From: Acinetobacter gerneri DSM 14967 = CIP 107464 = MTCC 9824 | Lineage (GTDB): Bacteria > Pseudomonadota > Gammaproteobacteria > Pseudomonadales > Moraxellaceae | DNA: 64,000 nucleotides | Assembly: GCF_000368565.1 (NCBI RefSeq) | Contig: NZ_KB849533.1 | Location: 18,483-82,482 of the forward strand | Direction: 5' to 3' | In this document: positions 35,608 to 44,689 of the stretch, piece by piece | How positions within the stretch are numbered: the stretch's first letter is position 1 | How the letters are laid out: each line of letters starts with the position of its first letter | Notes under the pieces: model-generated | What the model was told of the DNA's origin: nothing | Databases searched by the model: none | The model's input: only the letters and a program-made list of their open reading frames with translations | Made by a program: the position numbers and the translations under genes

Positions 35608-36384
35608 AGAAAACCTAATTCAATAAGGTGTTTGCGCTTTCATATATTTGTCATTTTTAATTAATAGAATAATCACGATTAAAGTTTCATGAATTTTCCA
35701 ATTTTAAATGACTGGCGATTCTCGTAATGGCTAAGCAAAAATACTCTAGCTATACAGATAATTAACGAGAAAATTACATATTTTTTTACTTTTAACTACC
35801 GTTAAATTTTTATAAATAATAAAACTTTAAGTTATAAATAACATTTATTATTGATAAATATTTATTTACTGAAAAAGATTTTATAATTTATTCCATATTT
35901 AACAGATAAATACTCACAATCATATAAATTAATGCAATAGACTCTGTGAAAAATCGTTCAATTTTTATCAAATTTTCCAAATAAAATTCGCTACTTTTCA
36001 CTTAATACAAGCGTTTAAAAGCCTATTTATCAATCATATTTATCTAAGCTTCGATTAAAATCCATCCGCTAAATCTCTAGCTCTATTTAAATCTTACTCA
36101 GCATTGTTTTCCTTATGACGTCCTATCACATGATCTTATTTTCCTTTTGCCAAATCCTTCCTTGTTTAGCTGATTCTCATTTTTTAACACAGGATAAATT
36201 TTTTATATAAACAATATATACCAAATAATGAATCATTGTTCATTATTTTATTTTAGATTATTTCGTGCAATATTTCTAAACATCGTTATTTTAATTAACT
36301 TTACTTTTCACATAAACTTTATAGATATGTTGTTCTTGCTTACAATGTATTGTTGATTATTTTTTATAGACTTCAGAGATTTTT
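35608..36384. other. 777-bp AT-rich region between divergent oprB and mutM
   Basis: Holds the promoters of both divergent units. It is very AT-rich (many TTTA/TAAA tracts) with no ORF, RNA or repeat I can support. The length is unusual for two ordinary genes and could accommodate regulator binding for the sugar/PQQ operon. A TACAAT near 36341 is a possible mutM -10 element. Confidence 0.4.
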
Positions 36385-37266
36385 ATGCCTGAGTTACCCG
36401 AAGTTGAAACCACAAAAACCAGCCTATTACCCCTGCTCAATCAAAAGGTCATCTCGGTTCAAGTCAGAGAATCTCGCTTACGTTGGCCTATACCCGAAAA
36501 TATCACCCAATTACAAGGGCAAAAATTACTCAATTTAACCCGTCGCTCAAAATATATTTTGGCTGAATTTGAGAGCGCTACCATGCTTTGGCATTTAGGA
36601 ATGTCCGGAAGTTTCAGACTTTGTGATCACAATACCGAACTGCGCAAACATGATCACTTGATTATCCAGTTTGAAGATGCTGAACTTCGTTATCATGATC
36701 CACGGCGTTTTGGCTGTATCTTATGGCTCGATGACGCAAATCAAACCAAACTGATTGATACGCTTGGACCTGAGCCTTTGAGCGATGAATTTAATGCCAT
36801 TTATTTGGCTGATAAACTTAAAAATAAACAGGTCGGTACAAAAGTCGCGATTATGGATAATCACATTGTGGTTGGTGTCGGCAATATTTATGCAACGGAA
36901 AGTTTGTTTAATCTCGGCATCCACCCTGCTCAGCCTGCTTCATCTTTGAGTTTTGAACAGGTAGAACAATTGGTCATCGAGATTAAACGGATTCTAAAAA
37001 TTGCAATTGATCTTGGTGGTTCAACCCTGCGTGATTATAGTAATGCAATGGGTGAAAATGGTTATTTCCAACAAACGCTCTTGGCTTATGGTCGTGCTGG
37101 TGAAATGTGCGTGAACTGTGAAACCACACTTGAAAATATCAAGCTTGGACAGCGAGCAAGTGTATTTTGCCCGCAATGCCAAGCCCTCAAACGTGTAAAA
37201 AATGAAGTCAAAATACCGAAAAAGACAGCTACTCGCACAATTAGCAAATCAGGGGCTAAAAAATGA
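36385..37266 (+). CDS. mutM: Formamidopyrimidine-DNA glycosylase
   Basis: 293 residues. The catalytic N-terminal Pro-Glu follows Met (MPELPEVETT). WHLGMSGSFRL, the HDHLI stretch, RYHDPRRFGC (DNA-intercalating region) and the helix-two-turn-helix are all present. The C-terminal zinc finger reads CVNC ... CPQC. Family role: bifunctional glycosylase/AP-lyase removing 8-oxoguanine. About 20 extra residues follow the finger, rich in Lys. Its TGA overlaps the ATG of the parvulin gene (ATGA). Confidence 0.96.
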   Translation: MPELPEVETTKTSLLPLLNQKVISVQVRESRLRWPIPENITQLQGQKLLNLTRRSKYILAEFESATMLWHLGMSGSFRLCDHNTELRKHDHLIIQFEDAELRYHDPRRFGCILWLDDANQTKLIDTLGPEPLSDEFNAIYLADKLKNKQVGTKVAIMDNHIVVGVGNIYATESLFNLGIHPAQPASSLSFEQVEQLVIEIKRILKIAIDLGGSTLRDYSNAMGENGYFQQTLLAYGRAGEMCVNCETTLENIKLGQRASVFCPQCQALKRVKNEVKIPKKTATRTISKSGAKK

Positions 37267-37547
37267 AAACTGCAATCGTTCGACATATTTTAGTCAAAGA
37301 CAAAGCCTTGGCTGAACAGCTTAAACAAAAAATCCAATCTGGTGCTGATTTCAATAAAATTGCCAAGCAATACTCGACGTGTAACTCCGCTAAGCGTGGT
37401 GGAGAACTAGGTGAAGTAAAGAAAGGACAACTGGTTCCTGTGATTGATAAATTGGTTTTTTCAGGCGCTGAAAAAGTACTGCATGGACCGATTAAAAGTC
37501 AGTTTGGTTTTCATTTACTCGAAATCAAATTCCGTATGGATTTTTAA
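37263..37547 (+). CDS. ppiC: Parvulin-type peptidyl-prolyl isomerase (PpiC-like)
   Basis: 94 residues, single parvulin domain with no signal peptide, like cytoplasmic E. coli PpiC (93). Landmarks: VRHILVKDKALAEQLKQKI, FNKIAKQYSTCNSAKRGGELGEVKKGQLVP and the C-terminal GPIKSQFGFHLLEI, carrying the conserved His and Gln. Family role: cis-trans isomerisation of prolyl bonds. Translationally coupled to mutM by a four-base ATGA overlap, an odd functional pairing likely reflecting expression convenience. Confidence 0.92.
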   Translation: MKTAIVRHILVKDKALAEQLKQKIQSGADFNKIAKQYSTCNSAKRGGELGEVKKGQLVPVIDKLVFSGAEKVLHGPIKSQFGFHLLEIKFRMDF

Positions 37548-37554
37548 ATGGCAT

Positions 37555-37577
37555 TCCCCACAAATCATGGGGATTTG
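37555..37577. terminator. Hairpin between convergent ppiC and lipoprotein gene
   Basis: TCCCCA (37555-37560) pairs with TGGGGA (37568-37573), followed by TTTG. It overlaps the last codons of the leftward lipoprotein gene. A modest terminator for ppiC. Confidence 0.5.
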
Positions 37578-38164
37578 TTTTCGAAGTTCGCCACAAAATC
37601 TGCATATTGATTGATATGTGTTCTAAAAGCTTCGGCACGGGTGGTGAAGTAAAATATTTCCGATCCACTTCGTACGATTTTTTCTGGAGACTTACCATTA
37701 CAGTAACCACCCATTGAATCAACTGCCGCTTGCAAAGTGGTAAAATGCTGTGCCGCTTTATTTTCATCATCAAAACTGAACACCAATAAAACAAAATCTG
37801 GATAAGTATTTTTCCCTATTGGCTTTGAACTTTTCGCTAAATATGAACGAATTCCATCCCCTTTCACATAAATAATCTTATTCTTTACGCAATCTGCTTC
37901 CGACCATGAGCGACCATGTTCTTTTTCTACGATTTGAAAATGGTCCAAGGCAAGTTTATTTTCTAAGGCTGTAAAAAGTGCTGTATTGGCAGGCACATTT
38001 TGCACAGCAATCGTTTCGTAAGTGGTTTGTTTATTTGGCAATTCAAATACATCATGCATTTTTGCATTTTGATGCTCAGCTTTATTTTTTTCTTGTTGAT
38101 GCTGAGGCTCACTGCATCCAACCATCCCGACTAGGCAAGCTAAAACTAAAAAAGATTTATTCAA
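37565..38164 (-). CDS. Lipoprotein, paralogue of the 38637 gene
   Basis: 199 residues if started at the TTG at 38164, favoured because GGAG lies 5 nt upstream; an ATG at 38182 with no Shine-Dalgarno would add six residues. A signal with a lipobox (GMVGC) is followed by a charged linker. A ~140-residue domain is shared with the protein at 38637: YPDFVLLVFSFDDENKA, NGKSP, EIFYFTT and QYADFV in the same order. The family is unknown to me, but the domain is clearly a periplasmic lipid-anchored one. The two paralogues flank a gamma-glutamylcyclotransferase-like gene. Confidence 0.72.
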   Translation of the reverse strand: MNKSFLVLACLVGMVGCSEPQHQQEKNKAEHQNAKMHDVFELPNKQTTYETIAVQNVPANTALFTALENKLALDHFQIVEKEHGRSWSEADCVKNKIIYVKGDGIRSYLAKSSKPIGKNTYPDFVLLVFSFDDENKAAQHFTTLQAAVDSMGGYCNGKSPEKIVRSGSEIFYFTTRAEAFRTHINQYADFVANFENKSP

Positions 38165-38212
38165 AATTACTCCATTTTTCATTTGATTTTAGTGAATTTC
38201 CCAATAGACATA

Positions 38213-38539
38213 TTAGCTCTTCATCACATATACCCAAGCATGCTGAATCTCACCCGACTCTAAATATCCTACAACCTGTACTCGCTCGTATTGAAAACCT
38301 TCAAACTCATCCAACCTTTGCCAATGATCTTGGAGCTGATCTGAAATGAGAAAATAACCCTTTACTTTAGGATCTTCGGGGTTAAGTACAATTGCTGGCA
38401 AACCCAAATCAGGTCCCCAATCCAAGGTATGCACCACACCATTTACATAACCTTTTTGCCAAGTTCCGAGGATCGGCGCAACAATATGGTGGTTTTCACG
38501 ATCAGGGCATAATGTGCCATAAGTAAATAGACAATCCAC
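38213..38539 (-). CDS. Gamma-glutamylcyclotransferase-like (YtfP/AIG2) protein
   Basis: 108 residues from a GTG at 38539, which places the family motif at the usual spot (MDCLFTYGTLCPD); an upstream TTG at 38551 is the alternative. YGTL binds the gamma-glutamyl group, and the conserved acidic residue follows in LDEFEGFQYERV. The fold is the small beta-barrel of YtfP/AIG2. Family role: some members cleave gamma-glutamyl amines or peptides to 5-oxoproline; many are uncharacterised. It lies between two lipoprotein paralogues on the same strand, perhaps co-transcribed with the 37565 gene. Confidence 0.8.
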   Translation of the reverse strand: MDCLFTYGTLCPDRENHHIVAPILGTWQKGYVNGVVHTLDWGPDLGLPAIVLNPEDPKVKGYFLISDQLQDHWQRLDEFEGFQYERVQVVGYLESGEIQHAWVYVMKS

Positions 38540-38636
38540 TGGACTTCTCAAAAGATAAAAATATGCTCTCTAACGTTTTTAATGTAAATCAGCAAAATTG
38601 TCCAGAAATTACAGGCGATAAACACTAATCATATCG

Positions 38637-39272
38637 CTAATTTGAGTTAGGTTTCGCGCCTGTATTTACTTTATAGTTTTCAACCAAATCAGAATATTGC
38701 TGTATAAATACCGTATATTCTGGCTTAGGTGTAGTGAAATAATAGATCTCATTTCCATTGACCACAGCCATATTCGGTGATTTGCCATTACAAGCATTGC
38801 CACCAGAAAGTAATGCATCATTTAAAGTTTTATAGTTATTTTTAGCATCTTGTTCATTTGAAAATTCAAATACTAACAGCATAAATTCTGGATACTTATT
38901 TGGATGATCTGGCAAGGCAACCGTTCTCGTCACTGTATAGCGACGCATTCCCTCACCCTCAACTTGAATGATACGATTGCGATCACAGTCATTCAAAGTC
39001 CAAGTGTGGATGTCATCTTCAGACTCTAAAATAAAATTGGATGCTTGTAAGTTTCGATCAAGCTCTTCAATGAGTTGTTGATTATCAGGCATATCCTGAG
39101 TTTGCATTTTTAAATATTGAGTTTTTTCATTTGGCATTTGATCCGCTGACAAATAGCTTTCCTGATATCTTTGCGGAACATCTTTTTTTTGCTGTTGATC
39201 TTTGCTGCCTTGATCTGGATTTGAACATGCTTGAATCAAAACTGCCATCAAAATGATGCTCATTTTTTTCAT
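38637..39272 (-). CDS. Lipoprotein, paralogue of the 37565 gene
   Basis: 211 residues. A short lipoprotein signal (IILMAVLIQAC, Cys near 16) is followed by a Gln/Lys-rich tether and the same domain as the 37565 protein, with matching landmarks YPEFMLLVFEFSNEQDA, NGKSP, EIYYFTT and QYSDLV. Identity between the two is moderate, so the duplication is old. A good Shine-Dalgarno (GGGATTGGA) precedes ATG 39272. No named family; periplasmic and membrane-anchored. Confidence 0.72.
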   Translation of the reverse strand: MKKMSIILMAVLIQACSNPDQGSKDQQQKKDVPQRYQESYLSADQMPNEKTQYLKMQTQDMPDNQQLIEELDRNLQASNFILESEDDIHTWTLNDCDRNRIIQVEGEGMRRYTVTRTVALPDHPNKYPEFMLLVFEFSNEQDAKNNYKTLNDALLSGGNACNGKSPNMAVVNGNEIYYFTTPKPEYTVFIQQYSDLVENYKVNTGAKPNSN

Positions 39273-39331
39273 ATTCCAATCCCTTATTCTATTTCAAATA
39301 AACTCATTCATTTTAAATGATTTTTACAGAA

Positions 39332-39359
39332 AATAAAAACGGCACATCATGTGCCGTTT
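39332..39359 (-). terminator. Terminator of mscL
   Basis: A 10-bp perfect stem, AAACGGCACA (39337-39346) with TGTGCCGTTT (39350-39359), and an A-run on the left giving the U-tract on the minus strand. Confidence 0.85.
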
Positions 39360-39377
39360 AAAAACATCATTACGTTT

Positions 39378-39809
39378 TTATGCTTGTGGGCGACGTTTTA
39401 ATTCATCACGGATTTCACGTAAAAGTTCAATATCTTCTGGTGTAGCAGCAGGTGCAGCTTCAGCAGGTTTACGTACACGGTTAATCATTTTAACCATCAA
39501 GAATACAACCCATGCCAAAATAAGGAAGTTCAAGAAGATTGTAATAAAGTTACCGTAAGTTAAAACGTTAACTCCAGCTTTTTGCAACGCATCCAATGAT
39601 TGTAGATTATCAGGGTTCTTGCCTAGTACGAAAAATTTTTGGGTAAAATCAACACCGCCACCTGTGATTACAGTAATCAACGGCATGATAATATCTTTTA
39701 CTAATGAATCAATAATTTTACCAAATGCACCACCGATGATTACACCGATCGCCATGTCCATCATATTGCCTTTGACAGCGAATTCTTTAAACTCTTGAAT
39801 AATGCTCAT
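39378..39809 (-). CDS. mscL: Large-conductance mechanosensitive channel
   Basis: 143 residues. The N-terminal amphipathic helix and first membrane helix read [31 protein letters not shown], the MscL signature. A periplasmic loop and TM2 (about 75-100) follow, then the charged C-terminal helix ([13 protein letters not shown]). Family role: pentameric inner-membrane valve opening at near-lytic tension. Monocistronic with its own terminator. A second tension channel, MscS-like, sits at 4285. Confidence 0.96.
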   Translation of the reverse strand: MSIIQEFKEFAVKGNMMDMAIGVIIGGAFGKIIDSLVKDIIMPLITVITGGGVDFTQKFFVLGKNPDNLQSLDALQKAGVNVLTYGNFITIFLNFLILAWVVFLMVKMINRVRKPAEAAPAATPEDIELLREIRDELKRRPQA

Positions 39810-39930
39810 ATAAGCTCCAGTTAGATCATATTTATTTTTTGTGTGACGAAGTATACATTTTTCGTATATTCATTTCTGACTAATTTACGCTCTTTTATAA
39901 TTTTTCCTATATATTTTTGTTACTTTTATA

Positions 39931-39962
39931 AAAAAACCGCAATTTGTTTACAAATTGCGGTT
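39931..39962 (-). terminator. Terminator of typA
   Basis: A perfect 13-bp hairpin, arms 39935-39947 and 39950-39962, with an A-run on the left that becomes the U-tract on the minus strand. Confidence 0.85.
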
Positions 39963-40007
39963 AATTTATTAACTAAATCTAAAAATAGAATTAATTAATG
40001 TAGAAAC

Positions 40008-41846
40008 TTACATACCACGTGAAGCACGTTTACGTTCGTTTTCAGTTAAATAACGCTTACGGATACGAATTGATTTAGGTGTTACTTCTACCAATTCATC
40101 ATCTTCGATAAATTCAAGCGCTTGTTCTAGAGTATATTCGATAGCAGGAACAAGTGTTAATGCATCATCAGTACCAGATGCACGAACGTTTGTTAATTGT
40201 TTTGCTTTAGTTGGGTTAACAACCATATCGTCTGAACGAGAGTTAATACCTACGATCATACCTTCATACACTTCTAACTGTGGACGGGCAAATAGACGAC
40301 CACGATCTTGGAGTGTAAATAAAGCGTAGCCCAAGCACACGCCTTGAACCATAGAAATCAATACACCATTTTGACGTTTTGCTACAGTACCTTGTTTTGC
40401 AGGACCGTAATGTGCAAAGCTTGATGTCATGATCCCTGTACCTGAAGTCATAGTCATGAATTCAGAACGGAAACCAATCAAACCGCGTGAAGGTACAGTT
40501 GCTTCAATACGGATACGGCCTTTACCGTCAACTTCCATATTGGTCATTTCGCCTTTACGATGACCCATTTGTTCCATTACAGAACCTTGGTGCTGTTCTT
40601 CAACGTCAAAAGTCACGTTTTCGTACGGTTCTTGCATTTGACCGTCGATTTCTTTCATGATGACTTGTGGACGAGAAACACCCATCTCAAAGCCTTCACG
40701 ACGCATCGTTTCGATCAATACAGAAAGGTGAAGTTCACCACGACCTGATACTTTGAAACGGTCTGGACTGTCAGTATCTTCTACACGTAATGCAACGTTA
40801 TGAATCAACTCACGATCAAGACGTTCACGGATATTACGTGAAGTTACAAATTTACCTTCTTTACCAGCAAACGGTGAGTTGTTTACTTGGAAAGTCATCG
40901 AAACTGTAGGTTCATCTACAGACAATGGCGGTAAAGCTTCAACAGTTTTAGGATCACAGATTGTGTCAGAGATATTTAAAGCATCAATACCTGTGATACA
41001 TACGATATCACCTGCCGCAGCTTCATCAACATCAATACGCTCTAAACCGTGGTAACCCATGATTTTCAAGATACGACCGTTACGTGTATTGCCTTCTTTG
41101 TCAATTACAGTAACAGGAGTATTGGTTTTTACTGAACCACGTTGAATACGACCAACACCGATTACACCTACGAAACTATTATAGTCAAGAGATGAAATTT
41201 GCATTTGGAATGGACCATCAACATCTACTGCTGGTGGTTCAACGATGTCTACAATTGTTTCAAACAATGGAGTCATGTCTGCAGCTAATTCTTCAGGAGC
41301 AGGACCTGCTACACCACGAAGACCAGAAGCATAAACGATTGGGAAATCCAATTGTTCATCAGTTGCACCTAAGTTATCGAACAAATCGAATACTTGGTCG
41401 ATAACCCAGTCTGGACGAGCACTTGGTTTATCTACTTTGTTGATGATTACGATTGGTTTCAAACCACGAGCAAACGCTTTTTGTGTTACGAAGCGAGTTT
41501 GTGGCATTGGACCTTCTTGTGAATCGACAAGAAGAAGTACGCAGTCAACCATTGACATTACACGTTCAACTTCACCACCGAAGTCAGCATGTCCCGGGGT
41601 GTCCACGATATTGATACGGTAAGTTGTATCAGTACGTTTATCTAACCAAGTGATTGCTGTGTTTTTCGCAAGAATGGTAATACCACGTTCACTTTCGAGC
41701 GCATTCGAGTCCATGACACGTTCGATTTCGCCCGCGCGATCACCGAGTGCACCTGATTGTTGTAAAAGTTTATCGACAAGAGTTGTTTTACCGTGGTCAA
41801 CGTGCGCAATGATTGCGATGTTGCGGAGATTCTTAATATCTGACAT
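40008..41846 (-). CDS. typA: Ribosome-associated GTPase TypA/BipA
   Basis: 612 residues. The GTPase domain holds AHVDHGKTTL (P-loop), the RGITI switch I, DTPGHADF (G3) and NKVDKP (G4). Domain II, an EF-G-like domain III, an alpha/beta domain V (RGRLFARPQLEVYEGM-type) and the BipA-specific C-terminal domain ending in KRASRGM follow. Family role: translational GTPase that aids 50S assembly and growth under stress or cold. A TATAAT on the minus strand at 41879-41884 is a good -10 element; no clear -35 is seen. Monocistronic. Confidence 0.96.
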   Translation of the reverse strand: MSDIKNLRNIAIIAHVDHGKTTLVDKLLQQSGALGDRAGEIERVMDSNALESERGITILAKNTAITWLDKRTDTTYRINIVDTPGHADFGGEVERVMSMVDCVLLLVDSQEGPMPQTRFVTQKAFARGLKPIVIINKVDKPSARPDWVIDQVFDLFDNLGATDEQLDFPIVYASGLRGVAGPAPEELAADMTPLFETIVDIVEPPAVDVDGPFQMQISSLDYNSFVGVIGVGRIQRGSVKTNTPVTVIDKEGNTRNGRILKIMGYHGLERIDVDEAAAGDIVCITGIDALNISDTICDPKTVEALPPLSVDEPTVSMTFQVNNSPFAGKEGKFVTSRNIRERLDRELIHNVALRVEDTDSPDRFKVSGRGELHLSVLIETMRREGFEMGVSRPQVIMKEIDGQMQEPYENVTFDVEEQHQGSVMEQMGHRKGEMTNMEVDGKGRIRIEATVPSRGLIGFRSEFMTMTSGTGIMTSSFAHYGPAKQGTVAKRQNGVLISMVQGVCLGYALFTLQDRGRLFARPQLEVYEGMIVGINSRSDDMVVNPTKAKQLTNVRASGTDDALTLVPAIEYTLEQALEFIEDDELVEVTPKSIRIRKRYLTENERKRASRGM

Positions 41847-42019
41847 GTAAATTCGATACGCCTAAAATTTGAGGGCAAATTATACAAAAAAATACTACCT
41901 TTTAGTAGTGACATTTTATTGACAGTTACAAGTTTTTTTGATGAATAGCATGTTTTTCGTTTTGTAAAGTAGTGTAACTCGATTAGAATAGCTGCATCTT
42001 GCTGCTGTATATCCCCCTC

Positions 42020-43390
42020 ATGTCCAATTCAAACACCTCTCCTGATCAATCAAAATCGATCGATCTTGTCTATGGTTTAAACGATAAACCAAAACCATTC
42101 ATCGCTTTTTTTGCTGCATTGCAACATTTATTGGCGATTATTGTCCCAATTGTGACTCCTGGTCTTTTGATCTGTTTGGCACTCGGTGTGTCAAAACAAG
42201 ATACCAATATGATTTTATCAATGTCATTGGTGATCTCAGGTGTAGCAACTTTTCTACAATGTAAAAAAGTTGGTCCGTTTGGTGCAGGTTTATTAATCGT
42301 TCAAGGAACGAGTTTTAACTTTATTGGTCCTATGATCGGGATCGGTAGCGCCATGGTTGCTCAAGGTGTCCCTGTTAAAGATGTCATGGCTGCGATATTT
42401 GGTGTAGTCATTGCAGGTTCATTTATTGAAATGGGCGTGTCACGCATCCTACCATGGGTGAAAAAACTGATTACCCCGCTTGTCACTGGGATCGTGGTGT
42501 TATTGATTGGTTTAACGCTAATCAAAGAAGGTCTGGTCAGTATGGGTGGTGGCTATGAAGCCATGAAAAATAATACCTTTGCGAGTACGGATAACTTGAT
42601 TATGTCTTGTACTGTTCTTGCGATTATTATTTTACTGAACCGTATTCGCATCGTTTGGGTTAAAAGCTCTGCAATTTTGATTGCGCTTGTCATCGGTTAT
42701 ATCTTGGCAGGCTTCATGGGCTATCTCAACTTTGCTGGACTTAAAGAAGCACCGCTTATTCAAATTCCTACACCGATGCATTTTGGAATTAGCTTTTCTT
42801 GGAGCTTGTTTATTCCAATGGCATTTATCTATCTTGTGACTTCTTTGGAAGCCATTGGTGATGTCACTGCCACTTCTAAAATTTCCAATGAACCTGTCGA
42901 TGGTCCAGTTTGGATGCAACGTATTAAAGGTGGTGTATTGGTAAATGGTGCAAACTCTTTCTTGGCAGGTATTTTCAATACTTTCCCAAGTTCAGTATTT
43001 GCACAAAACAATGGTGTCATCCAATTGACAGGTGTTGCGAGCCGTTATGTTGGTATCTGGATCGCTGTCATGTTGGTCATTCTTGGTCTATTCCCTGCTG
43101 TAGCGGGTGTTATCCAAGCTGTACCTCAAGCCGTTCTTGGTGGTGCTGTGATGGTGATGTTTGGTGCTGTGGCTGCTTCAGGTATCAATATTTTGTCAGG
43201 TATCCAACTTGATCGCCGCGCATTATTGATCATTGCTATTTCTTTGGCACTCGGTTTAGGTGTTGCGCAAGTTCCACAAATTTTAGAACATTTACCAGAA
43301 TTACCTCGCAATATCTTTAGTTCAGGTGTTGCTACTGGTGGTATTGCAGCTTTGATTTTAAATCTGCTTTTGCCTGAAGTTAAAAAGTAA
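42020..43390 (+). CDS. NCS2-family nucleobase (xanthine-type) permease
   Basis: 456 residues from ATG 42020; a TTG at 41999 is in frame but an unlikely start. About 14 membrane helices in the 7+7 UraA fold. Landmarks: FAALQHLLAIIVPIVTPGLLICLALG, KVGPFGAGLLIVQGTSFNFIGPMIGIGSAM, and SLEAIGDVTATSKIS (the signature helix with the essential Glu), then NTFPSSVFAQNNGVIQLTGV. The QH and NTFP pattern resembles E. coli XanQ/XanP, so xanthine/purine is likelier than uracil. Proton symport at the inner membrane. Terminator at 43470. Confidence 0.85.
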   Translation: MSNSNTSPDQSKSIDLVYGLNDKPKPFIAFFAALQHLLAIIVPIVTPGLLICLALGVSKQDTNMILSMSLVISGVATFLQCKKVGPFGAGLLIVQGTSFNFIGPMIGIGSAMVAQGVPVKDVMAAIFGVVIAGSFIEMGVSRILPWVKKLITPLVTGIVVLLIGLTLIKEGLVSMGGGYEAMKNNTFASTDNLIMSCTVLAIIILLNRIRIVWVKSSAILIALVIGYILAGFMGYLNFAGLKEAPLIQIPTPMHFGISFSWSLFIPMAFIYLVTSLEAIGDVTATSKISNEPVDGPVWMQRIKGGVLVNGANSFLAGIFNTFPSSVFAQNNGVIQLTGVASRYVGIWIAVMLVILGLFPAVAGVIQAVPQAVLGGAVMVMFGAVAASGINILSGIQLDRRALLIIAISLALGLGVAQVPQILEHLPELPRNIFSSGVATGGIAALILNLLLPEVKK

Positions 43391-43469
43391 GACCGACTCT
43401 GCTCTGTCTTATTTTCCAATATAAAAATTTGTATGTTTTATCATTTTTAGATTTTTTCTTTATAATTCC

Positions 43470-43500
43470 AAAGCTCCCTTTGATCAGGGAGCTTTGCTTT
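43470..43500 (+). terminator. Terminator of the NCS2 permease gene
   Basis: A 10-bp stem, AAAGCTCCCT (43470-43479) with AGGGAGCTTT (43486-43495), is followed by GCTTTG; weak U-tract. Confidence 0.7.
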
Positions 43501-43651
43501 GTATTAAGCTTAGGCTAAATATCTAAATTGCTTTATATTTAAGCAGGTAAAGCGAAGGTTTTATTGCTCAAAAAATGGTTTAAATTTTGAAGCAATCAAA
43601 TCCTAAAAATTTATCGATATATCTTTCATTCAACCACATTGAGATAAAATC

Positions 43652-44668
43652 ATGGATCCAAGAAGTGAAGTTGTCATTCGGCAAAAAGACTATTTAAAAG
43701 GTCGAGTGCTCTTGATCAATGCTCCTGCTGATCACATGATCAATGATCTAAATGATGACTGCACAGCAAGCTTTTGGAGTTGGAATTATGCCGACCATCA
43801 AGCACAGCTCAATCTAAATGCTGAAGCTTTTTTTTCGGTTGAATATCCTGCGCAAACATTTGATCAAGCCGTTATTTTTGTACCCAAATCAAAAGAATTA
43901 CTTAACTACATCCTGCATGTTGTTGTCAGCCATTTTCAAATCGGCCAGTCTATTTTTTTGGTCGGTGAAAAAAAAGGTGGGGTTGAACGCGCAGCCAAAC
44001 AGTTACAGGCTTTTGGTAAATGCTTAAAACTTGATAGCGCACGTCATTGCCAGTTTTGGCAACTCATTTTAGAAAAAACTGAAGTTTTAAAACCACTCGA
44101 AGCTTGGCTTAAAACGTATGAAGTACAAGTCAATGATAATCTTCTGAAAATTTGCGCCTTGCCAGGTGTATTCAGTCAAGATCATTTAGATATTGGCACC
44201 AAAGTTCTGCTCCCTTACCTAAAAGAAGTAAAATCAGGTAAAATCGCCGACTTTGGCTGTGGTGCAGGAATTATCGGAAGTTATTTGGCAAAATTGCATT
44301 CAAGTAATATGATTCACGCACTAGATGTTGACGCATTTGCATTGGCATCCACAAAAATGACATTTAAAGTCAATGGTATTCCTGACCAACAACTTGTTTT
44401 ACAAGCTGTTTCAGGACTGGATGATGCACCGTTTGAACTCGATGCCATTGTCAGCAATCCGCCTTTCCATCAAGGGATTCATACCGATTATGATGCGAGC
44501 GAGGGCTTATGCAAAAATGCGAAACGGCATTTACAAGCCTCAGGCGAACTCTGGATTGTTGCCAATCGTTTTTTAAATTATCCAGTTTTAATAGATCAAA
44601 GTTTTGGTCAAAGTACGGTTATCACTGATCAGCAAGGTTTTAAGGTGATCTATGCCCGTGCTGAATAA
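43652..44668 (+). CDS. rsmC: 16S rRNA m2G1207 methyltransferase RsmC
   Basis: 338 residues, two Rossmann-like halves as in E. coli RsmC (343). The N-terminal degenerate half ([23 protein letters not shown]) carries the [12 protein letters not shown] region. The C-terminal catalytic half has the SAM loop [16 protein letters not shown] and the base-methylation motif [10 protein letters not shown]. Family role: methylates G1207 in helix 34 of 16S rRNA. RlmG is less likely because of the [18 protein letters not shown] match to RsmC. A lysP gene follows after 21 bp with its own Shine-Dalgarno. Confidence 0.9.
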   Translation: MDPRSEVVIRQKDYLKGRVLLINAPADHMINDLNDDCTASFWSWNYADHQAQLNLNAEAFFSVEYPAQTFDQAVIFVPKSKELLNYILHVVVSHFQIGQSIFLVGEKKGGVERAAKQLQAFGKCLKLDSARHCQFWQLILEKTEVLKPLEAWLKTYEVQVNDNLLKICALPGVFSQDHLDIGTKVLLPYLKEVKSGKIADFGCGAGIIGSYLAKLHSSNMIHALDVDAFALASTKMTFKVNGIPDQQLVLQAVSGLDDAPFELDAIVSNPPFHQGIHTDYDASEGLCKNAKRHLQASGELWIVANRFLNYPVLIDQSFGQSTVITDQQGFKVIYARAE

Positions 44669-44689
44669 CAATAGAGTTAAGGAATCGCA

